From Escarpia spicata (Eukaryota > Annelida > Polychaeta > Sabellida > Siboglinidae), in assembly GCA_963995525.1 (NCBI GenBank), contig OZ023210.1, forward strand, positions 21,621,913 through 21,685,912: a stretch of 64,000 nucleotides of DNA. Direction: 5' to 3'. The notes beneath the pieces are model-generated. The model saw nothing but the letters and a program-made list of their open reading frames with translations. It was not told the DNA's origin and did not search any database. Position numbers and translations under genes: made by a program. Shown here in pieces: positions 1-10,980 of the stretch (the stretch's first letter is position 1; every line of letters starts with the position of its first letter).

Positions 1-118
1 CTGGCGCCGACGAATTTGTACTTAATTACTATTAAACATGAAGCTTTAAAAAAATTAACGAATTTAGACATGTCGATTTTAAACAAAAACTCTTCACCAA
101 TTGTCTGCATGACTATAC
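1..118. other. Unassigned flank before the Penelope-like element
   Basis: AT-rich sequence with no supported exon, RNA or repeat. It ends at the 12-base direct repeat that flanks the neighbouring retroelement, so it is the pre-insertion host flank. Confidence 0.5.
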
Positions 119-127
119 GTAAGGTAC

Positions 128-280
128 TTCAAATTAGAAACTTTCATTTTTCATATCCAAGAATCATGTTAAATTACCTGGTAGAGGCTTTCGTTGACGT
201 GTCACGCCGACTTCATCAGTACCTATGACGCTGAATGACGTCATCGTACACGTGAGGCAGTTCGTAATTGCCCTCGTCTC
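128..280 (-). repeat. 3' pseudo-LTR of the Penelope-like element
   Basis: This 153-bp stretch is identical, base for base as I read it, to 2689-2841. In element orientation it is the 3' copy. It contains the last codons and the stop of the element's ORF (stop at 216-218), so the repeat overlaps coding sequence. That fits template-jumping or tandem insertion models for Penelope-like elements rather than a true LTR promoter. Confidence 0.9.
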
Positions 281-2670
281 TGTTGATGGGTGTTTTGGTT
301 TTTCTGATCCAGATGGCTTCTTTGATCTGCCGAATCCTTCTGTTGGATTCTTTGTCTACAATTTTCACTCCCTCCCAGTCTATGATATGGTTTTCAGTTG
401 TCGTATGGTCTGTAAGGGCGGATTTATTGATGGTAGACATAAATCTTTTTTTTCCGCTCCTTGTGTATTTCTCATTTTTCGTGTTGTCTACGTCCTTTCT
501 GTGTTCCTCCAGTCTTGTTTTGAGTAGTCTTCCTGTCTCCCCAATGTACTCAGCACCACAATTCTTGCACGGTATTTGGTACACCAGTTCGCCCTGTTCT
601 TCTAGCTGTACTTTGTCCTTGAGATGTACCAACAGGTGCCTGAGGGTGGTGTGGGGACGCATGGCCGTTGCTACTCCATACTTTTTCAGTACTCGATGTA
701 CTCTCTCTGAGACCCCCTCTATGTATGGGATGACTACTTGGCTCCGATAGTTTTTGTCCTTTGTCTTTTTGTTGGTCTTTTTCTTCTTACTGCTATCTGT
801 CACCTTTTTCGAGGCCCACGACGGATAGCCACATACTCTTAGAGCTCTTCTCAGGTGTTCCACCTCTTCTTTCTTGTCCCCCTCCTCCGAAGTTATTGTC
901 TCACACCTGTTCATAAGGGTTCTGACAACTCCCAACTTCTGATGTTTGGGGTGGTGGGATGCAAAATTCAGGTATTGGTCAGTGTGCGTCTTCTTCCTGT
1001 ACACTGTGGACTTCACACTGCCATCTTCCTTTCTGGTGAACTTTGCATCCAAGAAGGGCATGCTGTTGTTCTCTTCGTCTTCCCGCGTGAAAATGATGCT
1101 ACCTGTGGGGTCTACAGTGTTCATGTGTTGTTGTAATTTCTTTGCCTTTCCTGTGTGTACCAGGCAAATTACATCGTCCACATATCGCTTCCAGTTTCTC
1201 GGTTGGCAATCGACTGGTGCTGTGGCTATGATTTTCTGCTCCAGGTCCTCCATGTACAGGTTCACAACAATGGGGGACACTGGACTGCCCATGGCTACCC
1301 CAAACTTCTGTTGGTAAATTTATCCTCCAAATCTGAAGTATGTCGTCTCCAAGACAAATTTCAACAACTCCATGATGTCGTCTACGTTTATATTTGTTCT
1401 CTTCTTTAGTGTCTTGTCATTCTCTAGTCTTTCTGATGACTTTGCAAGCTTCTCTGATTGGAGTCTTCGTGAACAGTGACACAACGTCATATGACACAAA
1501 TGATTCTCCTTTTTCCATTCTCAGCTTTGTCATTTCTTTCACCAATTCTTGTGAATTTTCCGTATGGTGTTCTGTTTTTCCAACAAGTGGTTGTAGTATG
1601 TTGGCCAATTCTCTGGATACTCTGTACGCTATTGTCTGTGTGTAGTCGACAATTGGTCTGAGTGGCACCTTCTCCTTGTGGATTTTTGGTGATCCATACA
1701 TCCGTGGTACTTTTTCTAGCGTAGGATATAAGTACCAGTACTGATCTTTGGTGATCTTCCCCTCCTTCTCCAAGGAATTTACCATTCTGATGAGTTCTGC
1801 CTTATATATCTTGGTCGGATCCTTCTTTAACTTCTCATATGTCGCTTCGTCACTTAGCATTTCTTTCATTTTTTCCTGATATTCTTTCGTTTCCATGATG
1901 ACTGTGGCCTTTCCTTTGTCCGCTGGGAGTATGGTGATGGACTTCTCCTTCTGCAACTCTTTCAAAGCTGTTCTTTCTTGTCTGGTTAGGTTCTGTTTTG
2001 GAACTTTTGCTGATTTCAGAACTCCCGCGATATCTGCACGAAGTTTGTCTTTTTGTTGTTGTGGTAGTTTCCATGTCGCTTGTTCTGCCGCTACGACGAA
2101 CTCCTCGGTTGGTACTTTTTTTGGCGTTACCGCGTAATTTAGTCTCTTCGCTAATATCTTATTCTGGGCCCCGGACAGTTTGTATTTCGACAGATTTATC
2201 ACCCACCTTTTTAGCTGTGTTCCGGTAAGGTCAACTTCGTTTGTTCTGTCTCTCTTCGCTTCCAAGCGCCGAATTTGTTGTTGATGGCGCCATTTTGTTT
2301 TCTCATGCGTACTCTCGCTGACATGCGCGGTGTGGCGCGTGACGTTTTGTTGTTCTTCCCTTGACAACGAAGTAAACAGCTTCGTTTCTAGGGCGAGTTT
2401 CTTCTCTTTAAACGTGTCCAATTTGTTGTTTATGACACGTATTCTCTCTCTCACTAGTTCCTTCCTGGCTTTGTCCACTATTCTCCTCGCATTTGTCGTG
2501 TTTATCGGGCATTTCAGACTGAGACTGGGAGGTGTTACATTGATGTCTTTGCAACGTAGCGTAAATACAAGGTGATTTCTGTGGCGCGAAACCTTTCTGG
2601 TCAATTGTTCGAGTTTCCTCACGTCTTTGACACATTCTTGTCCATACTTTGTCCTAAGATTACTGAACAT
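216..2670 (-). pseudogene. Penelope-like reverse transcriptase/GIY-YIG endonuclease, frameshifted
   Basis: The protein copies element RNA into DNA and nicks the target. From the start at 2670 there is a basic N-terminal region, then PADKGKATVIM and SPKIHKEKVPLRPIVD (fingers), then SYDVVSLFT (motif A) before the first break. The second part (from 1292) has VAMGSPVSP (motif B) and RYVDDVICLV (motif C, catalytic YVDD), then a thumb region, then a GIY-YIG nuclease with the signature IPCKNCGAEYIGETGR and a C-terminal helical part. Two lesions interrupt it: a one-base frameshift near 1425-1440 and an in-frame TAA at 1320-1322, 28 bases upstream of motif B. All catalytic motifs are otherwise readable. 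Length (about 820 codons) is normal for an endonuclease-bearing Penelope-like element. Confidence 0.92.
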
Positions 2671-2688
2671 TCTTCAGGATAGTTCGTT

Positions 2689-2841
2689 TTCAAATTAGAA
2701 ACTTTCATTTTTCATATCCAAGAATCATGTTAAATTACCTGGTAGAGGCTTTCGTTGACGTGTCACGCCGACTTCATCAGTACCTATGACGCTGAATGAC
2801 GTCATCGTACACGTGAGGCAGTTCGTAATTGCCCTCGTCTC
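2689..2841 (-). repeat. 5' pseudo-LTR of the Penelope-like element
   Basis: Identical partner of 128-280. It lies upstream of the ORF start in element orientation and is bracketed by a 20-bp inverted repeat (2660-2679 and 2841-2860), so the element begins with an inverted scrap of its own ORF start. Such complex 5' ends are known for Penelope-like elements. Confidence 0.85.
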
Positions 2842-2911
2842 CTGAAGAATGTTCAGTAATGTAAGGTACTTCGTTTACTCTGTTTTCGTGGGTCGCCTTC
2901 ATTAGGTCCAG

Positions 2912-3038
2912 GTGGGGTTCTATTTTTCATTATGCAGAGGGTGCCACAGGTTCACGTGGGGTTACGTTTATCATAATGCAGAGGACGCCACACTAGTACG
3001 TGGGGGGTTTTGTCTTTCACAATGCAGAGTATTTCAGG
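2912..3038. repeat. Three-unit 44-bp tandem repeat
   Basis: The phrase gtgggg starts at 2912, 2956 and 3000. Each unit continues with a pyrimidine-rich stretch and then atgcagag. The spacing is 44 bp with moderate divergence between units. It lies in the presumed intron or upstream region of the leucine-rich-repeat gene. Confidence 0.75.
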
Positions 3039-3183
3039 GTGTATCACAAAACATTGTTTATACAATTAATCGTGTCATATAATTGGCTCGCGTGTTAACA
3101 GTTATAAATGCCTGTTTTGAAAATCGAATTATTTCATTTATTTGTATCTGAAAACGTCGATGCATTAAATGTAAATATTTTAG

Positions 3184-3364
3184 TTTTTGTGACGAGGAGC
3201 AAGTCAACGTTAACGATGTTGTTGCACAATTAAAGGTATTGCGTCTGTCGAAGAACAAACTGCGAGAACTGCCCGAGACGATATGCAGCCTCAGCAATCT
3301 GCACACGCTGTCGGTGCGAGAAAACAAACTCCTGTATCTGCCTCTCAACTTGCACAAACTACAG
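3184..3364 (+). CDS. Internal exon of a leucine-rich-repeat protein
   Basis: The exon follows a tattttag acceptor and ends at a GTAAGA donor in phase 0. It encodes two canonical LRR units: LKVLRLSKNKLRELPETICS and LHTLSVRENKLLYLPLNLHK, both of the LxxLxLxxNxLxxLP type. These repeats form a solenoid used for protein-protein contacts. The upstream exons, including any start codon, are not recognised and would lie before the window or beyond the Penelope insertion. The reading joins in frame to the exon at 6177. The particular LRR family is not identified. Confidence 0.8.
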
Positions 3365-6176
3365 GTAAGACACCCAGATCATACTTGGCACTCGCACCGC
3401 ATCATCAAATCCCACCCACCACACGGCACGGGACACGAGACGTGTACGGTCTGAAGCAAACGATACCGGGTTTACGAAGCTGGCCACCCTGTAGTATACC
3501 TAGCAACTTTTTTTTATTCCGGAAGATTCATCAGCGGTTCAGCAAGCCGCGCTGTGTAGGATCTGTGGGATCTTGACACCGGAAGACGGGAGAAGGGGTG
3601 CTGTTGGATATTTTTGCCGGATCTTCAGCGGTTCAGCACGGTGTCGCGCTGTCTCGAAGACGAGGGTGCTGCTGTTGGAGATTTTAAGTGAACGTCCGGA
3701 AGACTTGCCTATATTCCGGGAGATACACCCAAAATCAAGGAGACTCCCGGAAATTCCGGGAATGTTGACAGGTATACTGTAGGTTGCATGGTATACGAGC
3801 ATTAAAGGTAGCACCAAGGACTTGTCTTACGGACAGCATATGTTTAAATTCCGTAAGCACAAGTATTACATTTCGTATTGGCTAAAAAATTTACCTACAT
3901 GGAACCAAGTTAGCTAGGTATTTCTTGGATTCTTCATCGCATCAAAAGTAATTTCTCTTCGATAATAATAATAAACTTTATTTATACACCATCAAATCCG
4001 GGACTAATGACCCCCGTTCACGGGTGTTTACAAGTGTTTACAAATTGCCAATCATCTAAGAAGCATAAAAACACTAGCAACAGTTTGTCATTTGATTTTG
4101 TATTTGTAGGAGGAACACAATCATAATATAACGGTCTTGGAAAAAATCCGTGTTGTATGCATCCGTGTGTTGTGCTCTAGCATTTCACATACATGTACCT
4201 ACTTCTGAACATATATTTCAACCTTAATAATAAAGTTTACGTAAATGCTTCTTATGCTGGCTGTAATTGTGAGATCACATAAAACAATTGTCTTCTGTTA
4301 TCAGACAAATACTGGTTTTGTGTCATTTGTATCATGTGTACAGTTTCTAAAACAATTGTCCTACACCTTAAAGGAACTCTAATTTTATTTCAGGAATATA
4401 ATGTGTCTGAAGTTATCTAATCGGTTACTACTATTTAGAGCATACACTACCAACACAGGACTAAACGTTCAAGCGTGTTAACCAAACCATTTCTCTGATT
4501 TAGACTATATTTTCACAGTATATATGCCACAGATACCTACACATTGAATGCCGGGTCGGCAAATGATCAGTCTGCGGCAGCATGTCATATATAGGGCTTT
4601 TGAACGTGCCATTTCCCAGATATCCGATCTTTTGCTGCCACTTGCATTGCAAACATAAGACTAACCATTCAAGTATAGTGTTAACAAAAATGTTTCTCCG
4701 ATTTCGATGATATTTTCACAGTATATGCTGAAGATACATACGTATCAGATTAGGCAAATCATTCACGCATAGGATGTTAAGAAACATTTTTTTCGCAGAT
4801 TTTGATGATTTTTTCACAGTATATAGAAGATACCCACGGATCAAATGTGGTGGTGTGCTTTCCCCGCGTGCCATGCGCGTTTGTCTTGGGCGCGTAATAC
4901 AAATTAATACCGCCGCCGTGCGCGGGAAGGGTGCAGCGGTGACGCATGCGTAATTGGTTTGTTTCGGTATTTCTGGTAATGCATAGTTGTTGTTGCTTTT
5001 TCCGTTGCTGGTGCTACCAAAACACCAACACTACTCCATCAATTCGCACTTGAGAAAGTACAAGCTATACCAACTTAGTTTAAAATCGGGATAAATTTAC
5101 ACTTTTCGCCCGACCAGACCAAATCACGTCAGACCCGCACCGACTAGCCCCGACTGCTATCGACTTAGTGGAATTTTTTTTAATTTACATGATTATGACG
5201 TTACGGCAGCTTCGAATATGGTTCAGTCAGTGTCGGTCAATGTAGAGGATACACTGCAGTAGAGGGAATCTGGTTTGGTTTGGTATGTGCTCTGGTGTGC
5301 TCTGGTGTGGTCTGGTCTGGTGAAAGATGCCAATGTATCCTGACCTTTAGTGTAAGCTGATTGCATTGCAATATCTGCACAGTAATCAGCATGCACATCA
5401 GCGCAATTCCATAGACTTTATTCTACATTAATTACACCCTTTAGGGGCGGATCCATGCAGGGTAGTCAAGGGGGCCAAAACACCCCAATTGTACCCCAAT
5501 TTGAGGTTAGCCAAAATACCAACAGCGAGGCTGGCCAAAAACCTACGATTGCACCCTGTTAAGGCTTGCTAAATACAAAAACTTGAGGATCTCAATAAAA
5601 CCTCCAATTGCAACCCGCCTCAAAACTCGCCAAAGCGAGCACATTCCAAAGGTCTAGAGGCACGTCACGCTAATGCGGGCACATTCCAAAGGAAATTCCA
5701 GAGGTCTAGGGGGTACATGGCCCCCAGTATCCGCCTATACTATCCGTGATGTAAATTGTAGGCCCTGCATGCTCTCCTCGTCTATCTTAATGCACATTAT
5801 GTATGGAGTAGTAGTATAGGCGTTTGCGCGATCAACTGCTGTGAATCACCTGATCTGCTAATTTGACGTGACCTTTGACCACCAAGTGTGCAGACATGCC
5901 AGAAGTGTTTTTTCTTGTTTTTATTATTATTATGTTTCCTGGACATTATTGCACAAGTCGTTACATTTATACTAAGTATTACAATCATTAAACGGTTAAA
6001 CTTCAACGCGTCGTTAGCACAAACCACCTTAGAAGCAATGCTTACATTTGGCATAGTGTTCGCAGGGAGCTGCTTCTGGTCTGGAACTACTCTTGGCACG
6101 TTGCACCAATATTACAAACTGACCGTAATACACTTAAATACCTTATTACTAACCAGCTCACGTTATCATCTTACAG
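3365..6176 (+). other. Intron of the LRR gene, rich in decayed repeats
   Basis: This 2.8-kb interval has no exon I can support. It holds a GC-rich repeat around 3500-3790 with relatives near 7.3 and 56.3 kb, a LINE-like tail (aataataataaactttattt) near 3963, three degenerate tandem units at 4456-4840, a GGT/CTGGT simple repeat near 5275-5325, and a C/G-rich repeat at 5440-5720. A membrane-like ORF at 5888-6100 is not supported by splice or family evidence. Confidence 0.55.
4456..4840. repeat. Three degenerate units around ttttcacagtatat
   Basis: Similar units begin near 4460, 4655 and 4755. Each contains a ttcaag or ttcacg start, a gtgttaa-like block, tttctc-gattt, ttttcacagtatat, and then agatac. 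They are clearly diverged tandem or interspersed copies of one roughly 80-100-bp unit. No coding potential is visible. Confidence 0.6.
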
Positions 6177-6413
6177 CGATTGGACGGGGACGAACAGTTC
6201 CGTCATATGCATCTGTCCTTCCCGGCCGAATTGAAGGTCGGGACCAACCCCAACATGACATATCCGAGCAAAAGTATTTGCGATCAAGGAACGACTGCCA
6301 TCTTTGCTTATCTGCGCTGTCTTGAGCGCAATCCGCAAGAGAAGCAAGCGGTGAAGAATGACATTCGTTGCCTGATGGGCAACAGGAGAACTAGCGCTGA
6401 CTCACGTCACTAA
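6177..6413 (+). CDS. C-terminal exon of the LRR protein
   Basis: The exon follows the acceptor atcttacag and stays open to TAA at 6411-6413, giving 78 codons. Joined in phase 0 to the exon at 3184-3364 it reads LHKLQ-RLDGDE, then YPSKSICDQGTTAIFAYLR. In many LRR proteins the last repeat is followed by a PP-x-x-I/V-C-x-Q-G-x-x-A-I-x-x-Y-L-R segment, so this is the expected cap after the LRR solenoid. A basic, Ser/Arg-containing tail ends the protein. No transmembrane segment is present in this exon. A missing exon between the two cannot be excluded. Confidence 0.75.
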   Translation, partial: RLDGDEQFRHMHLSFPAELKVGTNPNMTYPSKSICDQGTTAIFAYLRCLERNPQEKQAVKNDIRCLMGNRRTSADSRH

Positions 6414-7994
6414 ACGTGATCTCAGACGTAATAGGCGTAAGTATAATATTTAGTCAATAGGTCGGTTTGTTTTGCGAATGTTACCCTCTTTGAATGCTGA
6501 GTAGATAAATGTAACAAGTGCGGTGTCGTGTCGTGTTTGTTAACACATATTTGACGTAGACTACAGCTGTATATGACATTTGTCCAGTAGGTTTCCCTGT
6601 ATGTAGCCACTGCATGGTAACCACACTGACTTAGTAATGAACCACGTAATGTTTGAATACGGTGGCAAATGCATTTTGGCAAAAGTGTACAATTTATATG
6701 AACATATGCTCAGTGCATGTTCAATATGACTTGCAGCGTTCACGGACAGAGACCTTCGACGGTGGCAAAGAGATCAGGCGACCGGTGACTGACGCTTGCT
6801 ATTTACCTCGACTACCCACTGGCCGATGTCGAAGTTTTCGTGTATAAAATTAATATGCAGCTCAAGACATCAGAAAAGACCTCGCCAAGTCTGTTCCTCG
6901 CGTAGCAGAAATGAAAAGTTCAAGTTGGTTGTTACGACAACGCTGCCTACACATTTATATAAAAACAATATTGTATCATCGTAAAAACAGACATTGTCGG
7001 GCCGCTATCGTTGTACCGGTTTTATATGTAAATTCTTTCGTAGTTGAGTTTCGTTTACACTATTGTTATGCAAATGCGCAACGTAGGCCTGCCAGTGTAC
7101 ACATTTATGCATACACACATTTGCGCGCATGCATGTGTCCATGTGAATCTCTCAGAGCAATAGCTATACCGATACATGTGTACAGTACAATTATTGGTGC
7201 ATACCTGTCAAGTAACATATTCCACCATTAAAAAAATATCTACACATACCACAGGCGTCGGTACCGGGGGGGGGGGACTCAGGGAAGGGAGACTGAGTCC
7301 GCTGTATTTTGGGGTGCTGTTGGAGATTACCTTAGCCACGCAATATTCCCGGAATGTCAGGCGAGGGTTTGATGAGTGGTCACAATACTGACATACAGTA
7401 CAATGACTTCATTTTTGATTGGTCCCCAGGCATGTTCATTTTGGCAGAACGTTTGTCTAAAATTGCAATATTTATTAACAAATGTGACCCATTTTTTAAA
7501 GAATGCATGCGAAAAACTGATAAACGAAACCCATATTTTTTATGAAACTGTTTGTGTCGGGTGTATTTGTGAAGAACCTTGTGGTGCAGTGCCATATTTT
7601 TGGGGGTACTGGAGCTTGGCCCCACCTTTGGTAACTATTTTTTATTGGGGGGGGGGGACAAAAACGGGCGAGTACTGCCCTGTCCAGCGCACAAGAACTA
7701 GCTAACAGCCGACTGTTGCGGGGGGGGGGGGGGCGACCGCCCCCTCTAAATACGCCAGTGCATGGTAGCATGACAAATGATGAGTAATTAAACACGGTGT
7801 TTCACATGCTCAAACGTACCCGACAATTTTGGCGTTTTTACCACCTGCTTTACCAACAGTGGTGGATATTTGTGTATGAATAATCTTCGCGCACTAATTG
7901 CAGCGTTGCTGGATGCTTTCCAGAGAAGGCGAGATTGTGATTGAAGAGGGAGTAAAGTGTAAAACACTTCGAGGACATTAAGGACTGGATTCCG
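6414..7994. other. Downstream region with poly-G repeats
   Basis: No gene is supported. It holds G-runs at about 7267, 7647 and 7720 that belong to dispersed repeats also seen near 5.45 and 56.2 kb, including the phrase ggggtgctgttggagat at about 7311 shared with 3.66 kb and 56.35 kb. I see no canonical AATAAA soon after the LRR stop codon. Confidence 0.5.
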
Positions 7995-7996
7995 CG

Positions 7997-8131
7997 CTGT
8001 ATGTAAGAACGTACTTTTACCCGCCATACGTAAGAACGTACCTTTACCCGCCATACGTAAGAACGTACCTTTACCCGCCATACGTAAGAACGTACCCTTA
8101 CCCGCTATATGTAAGAACGTACCTTTACCTT
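7997..8131. repeat. Five-unit 27-bp tandem repeat
   Basis: Five consecutive units carry tacgtaagaacgtaccttta followed by cccgcca, with one to three differences each, ending near 8131. There are no intervening spacers, so it is a minisatellite and not a CRISPR array. The unit length is a multiple of three, and the antisense reading repeats MAGKGTFLR, which I treat as incidental. Confidence 0.9.
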
Positions 8132-8398
8132 TGCTTTATTAGGTGCAACCGCCACGAGTCCTTGAATTTCCACGTCGTTTAGATCTGTCGGAGTTACTAG
8201 GTGGTAGAAATAAGATTAAGTGGAAGCTGCAGAATGCCGACATTTTGATGCTTTGCTTAGCCAGTTGTGTTATGTGATATAAGACCGCCGACACGCCGGA
8301 TATTATGTGGTATGCAATATTATTCCTTTCGAATATGTTCTAGTAGTAATATCCGTTATCTTTATTAAGCTGCAGAAAGTATGACATTCATATCATTG

Positions 8399-8556
8399 GG
8401 AGCGCAGTGGCGCAGTGAAAAGAGCAGCTGACTCCCAATCGAGAGAATCCGGGTTCGAATATTGTGCTGCCGTTTCAAACCGTGGGCAAGTTCCTTCACT
8501 ACGTTGCTCCAGTTTACCCAGCTGTATGAATGAGTACATTGCAACAGACAGTGGTG
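8399..8556 (+). mobile_element. tRNA-derived SINE with L2/MIR-like 3' region
   Basis: The head resembles a tRNA gene with an A box (tggcgcagtga) and a B box (gggttcgaat) at the usual spacing, but it is degenerate and continues into a long tail. The tail contains gtgggcaagttccttcac and ccagtttacccagctgta, resembling the conserved 3' part of MIR/L2-mobilised SINEs (gggcaagt...cagttt...catctgta). The element is therefore probably pol III transcribed and mobilised by an L2/CR1-type LINE. Its end runs into an inverted repeat (8534-8599). Confidence 0.8.
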
Positions 8557-8599
8557 GATATATATATATACATCTTCACCACTTTCTGTTGCAATGTAC
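8534..8599. repeat. Hairpin at the SINE 3' end
   Basis: The arm gtacattgcaacagacagtg at 8534-8553, extended to 8556, is matched in inverted orientation at 8577-8599 with one mismatch. The loop is an AT microsatellite. It would form a 23-bp stem in RNA or cruciform DNA. Confidence 0.8.
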
Positions 8600-10423
8600 A
8601 CCATATATATATTTTAATACACATATTATTATATATATGCTAAAATATATGTTGTCTCAAAAATTGTACGGCGATTTCATCATCAAAGCGTATGCCCTAA
8701 TCTAAAGCTAATTTTTCATCTAAATGTTCACCTTCAACAAATTAACCCTTTACATTTTACACAACTTAATATAAGCTCGTTGTCCGCCGAACACTGCTTG
8801 CATCCTGACAACCACGTTATCCCAAGAGGGGTATTGCATTGAGAACAGACATTTATCTGAAAACCATTTTGCAAATCTATTGCCTGTTTGTTTGAGTGTT
8901 AGTTCACTCTGTAATTGAATTTTATATGGAAAGGCATGCGAATCTACCCTAACGCTGCGGTGTATGGAATATTAGGCACTGCAGAGTCGACGCATTGCCG
9001 TCTACAGACAACTGCCTTTCTTACTGTGTTCACGTTCCTGGTTGAATGAGCTGTCCTGGTTCCATCACTGTGACCATTGTTAACATTGCATACGTTTCCC
9101 ATTGTGGAAAACTTAGCAACAGGATAGTTCTCTCATTTAGAGCATGGGCAGTATCGAAATGTCCTCGACAATTGTGTTGAACCTGTACACTTTTGGTCAG
9201 GTGCCAAATCTCAATAATTCGTGTTCTCTGAATAACAGTCAAATGTGGCATGATCCAAATGTTCAGTTGCTAGCGATACAAACGTTAGGATGCATGGAAG
9301 AAAAACTTACTGGTTGCAGGTAAAGTAGTGACAAAGGCCTCTAATGACAGTTTATTTTCCCGTACATTATTTTGAGACACCTTATATTTTAGATGCTAAA
9401 CGCTCCCCCATCTGCTCTACTACAATGAAACACCTGCGGCTTTTGTTTCGGTTAATATTATTTGGTGTAGTGGTCTTCTCGAAACAGGCTGTATAATTTA
9501 AAAGGAAAACTGTCGAGTTTTGACAACCAATTCTTCTCAAACCGCATGACTGTAGTAGTTTTATTATTAAATAGTAGTTATATCGATTACAAACCACATA
9601 TGCTGCACCTAAGGTTTTCATGTTCAACAATTGCATAAAAAAGCCTATTAGTAAGTTATTCAGATTTCAATCAATTCAGTCACCACTAAATTACATAATG
9701 TTGTTCAGGGGTGGATACAGACGTAACAGTTGATACTGCATTTGATTAGTTTCAACAATAGCATGCCTTGTGTCTATCAGTACACACTCTGATTTTTCTG
9801 CTGCTGGGTGGGATATTGACAATTTTCTGCAAACAATTTACTAAAAATGTGGCCTTCGAAATCCCGAAAACCCCATAAATCTCCTCTGCTGCGCGTTAAC
9901 TCCTTAAACACGTTAAACATTTCGTAAGCATGTGTATTTTTAAGCAAGTTGACCGTGCGAGCATTTGGACAGTGCCTGGACTCCTCCATTTGATTTTGTG
10001 TGGCTGGGGAGTAAATATCTGGGCTGGCCACATATAACATAGTCTACATGCACATTTTACCTGGCAAAAGGGTTAGATTTGCAAGGCGTGGGTCCTCTTT
10101 GCACCACTTTAAGGGGATCAGCGATTTAAGTTATGCATTAGCAACTTCTAGCACATTTTGCGGTATCAGGATTCAGCTAACTAACCAGGCCACTGCAAAT
10201 AGGCGCCGATTTTGGGACTTCGCTGCTTTGCTTGATAAATTGTCTTCACTTTGTGAAAGCTGAACAGACAAACCGAATAAAGAGATCGTCTTTTCTAACG
10301 TGTTATCTCGTAGAGCCGCTGTACACAGATGTGCAATAATGGAATTATATTTTCTGACAGGACCATATGATAATAATGTTATCTATGCATATGCTGCTGA
10401 ATGTATACATGGTTTATTTGTTA
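8600..10423. other. No supported gene
   Basis: AT-rich sequence with scattered short ORFs on both strands. A minus-strand ORF at 9777-10040 is open for 87 codons, but I recognise no domain and no convincing splice context. No RNA gene or long repeat was recognised. Confidence 0.4.
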
Positions 10424-10980
10424 GTTTTTGAGTTATTGCTCTCTGAATATCACAAATGCTTAATCCTGCAATATATTTGGAATTGCTCGATTGCCGCGTA
10501 GCGAACAAACAGCTGCGGTCACATTGCATTCGCGATGTTCAAATGGCAATAACTCAAACAGTAAAGCAAACTTCTGCGTACGTCCAACGATAGATTTGTT
10601 GGTGAGATTATCTTTACGGTGATATAAAAACATAATAATTATTTAATGTACAAGACGCGCACCATGCTATATTCCTCCTACCGTCACCGACATCTGACAG
10701 CTGATTATTTTGTGACACGCCAATTACCATGTTTGAGGGGTTTATTGGCATAAGTTCGCATTGTTTCGCAATCAACAGATTTATGTTTGGCACATTACCT
10801 GACAAGAGCATTACGTTTAGGTATACGAAGTTTAAAAAAAAGTTTAAATTGATGTTTGTGGCAAAAATACTAACTATGTATGGCACTGATGAAGTGGTTA
10901 AGCAAATTACACAATTACACCGAAATTACCCCGTTTGTTACGAGATTCGTGCGAAAGGCGATACAAGGTGAAGCGCATAT
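10424..10980. mobile_element. Palindromic MITE-like repeat, copy 1
   Basis: Inverted arms at about 10424-10475 and 10530-10562 carry the family phrase gttcaaatggcaataactca and its complement with cgcgatg. The following 400 bp, including ttttgtgacacgccaattac and gcattacgtttaggtatacg, recurs at 31.2-31.35 kb. Related copies are at 30.4-31.4 and 34.4-34.9 kb. No transposase is present, so it is a non-autonomous element of unknown superfamily. Confidence 0.65.

Larger units (their letters stand above)
119..2872 (-). mobile_element. Penelope-like retroelement with GIY-YIG endonuclease, with target duplication
   Basis: The minus strand carries one reverse transcriptase/GIY-YIG endonuclease reading frame, the defining layout of Penelope-like elements. 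Identical 153-bp direct repeats lie at both ends (128-280 and 2689-2841), matching the pseudo-LTRs of this class. The 12-mer gtaaggtacttc occurs at 119-130 and again at 2861-2872, which I read as the target-site duplication. A 20-bp segment at 2841-2860 is an inverted copy of the ORF start region at 2660-2679. Perfect identity of the terminal repeats suggests a recent insertion, although the ORF is already broken. It lies upstream of the leucine-rich-repeat exons and on the opposite strand. Confidence 0.9.

Noticed and set aside
119..2872. LTR retrotransposon or endogenous retrovirus
   Set aside because: The direct repeats are short and contain coding sequence, there is no gag, protease or integrase, and the RT carries a GIY-YIG nuclease, as in Penelope-like elements.
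5888..6325. Plus-strand frame of 145 codons with a Phe/Leu-rich start resembling a membrane helix
   Set aside because: It arises from a TTTATT-rich stretch, overlaps the LRR terminal exon in another frame, and has no recognisable domain.
7997..8131. CRISPR-like array
   Set aside because: The 27-bp units are directly adjacent with no spacers, and this is animal DNA.
8399..8470. Functional tRNA gene
   Set aside because: A and B boxes are recognisable but the cloverleaf stems do not close and the sequence continues into a SINE tail.
9777..10040. Minus-strand frame of 87 codons
   Set aside because: It looks mildly coding but has no recognised family, no clear splice sites and no neighbours to support it.
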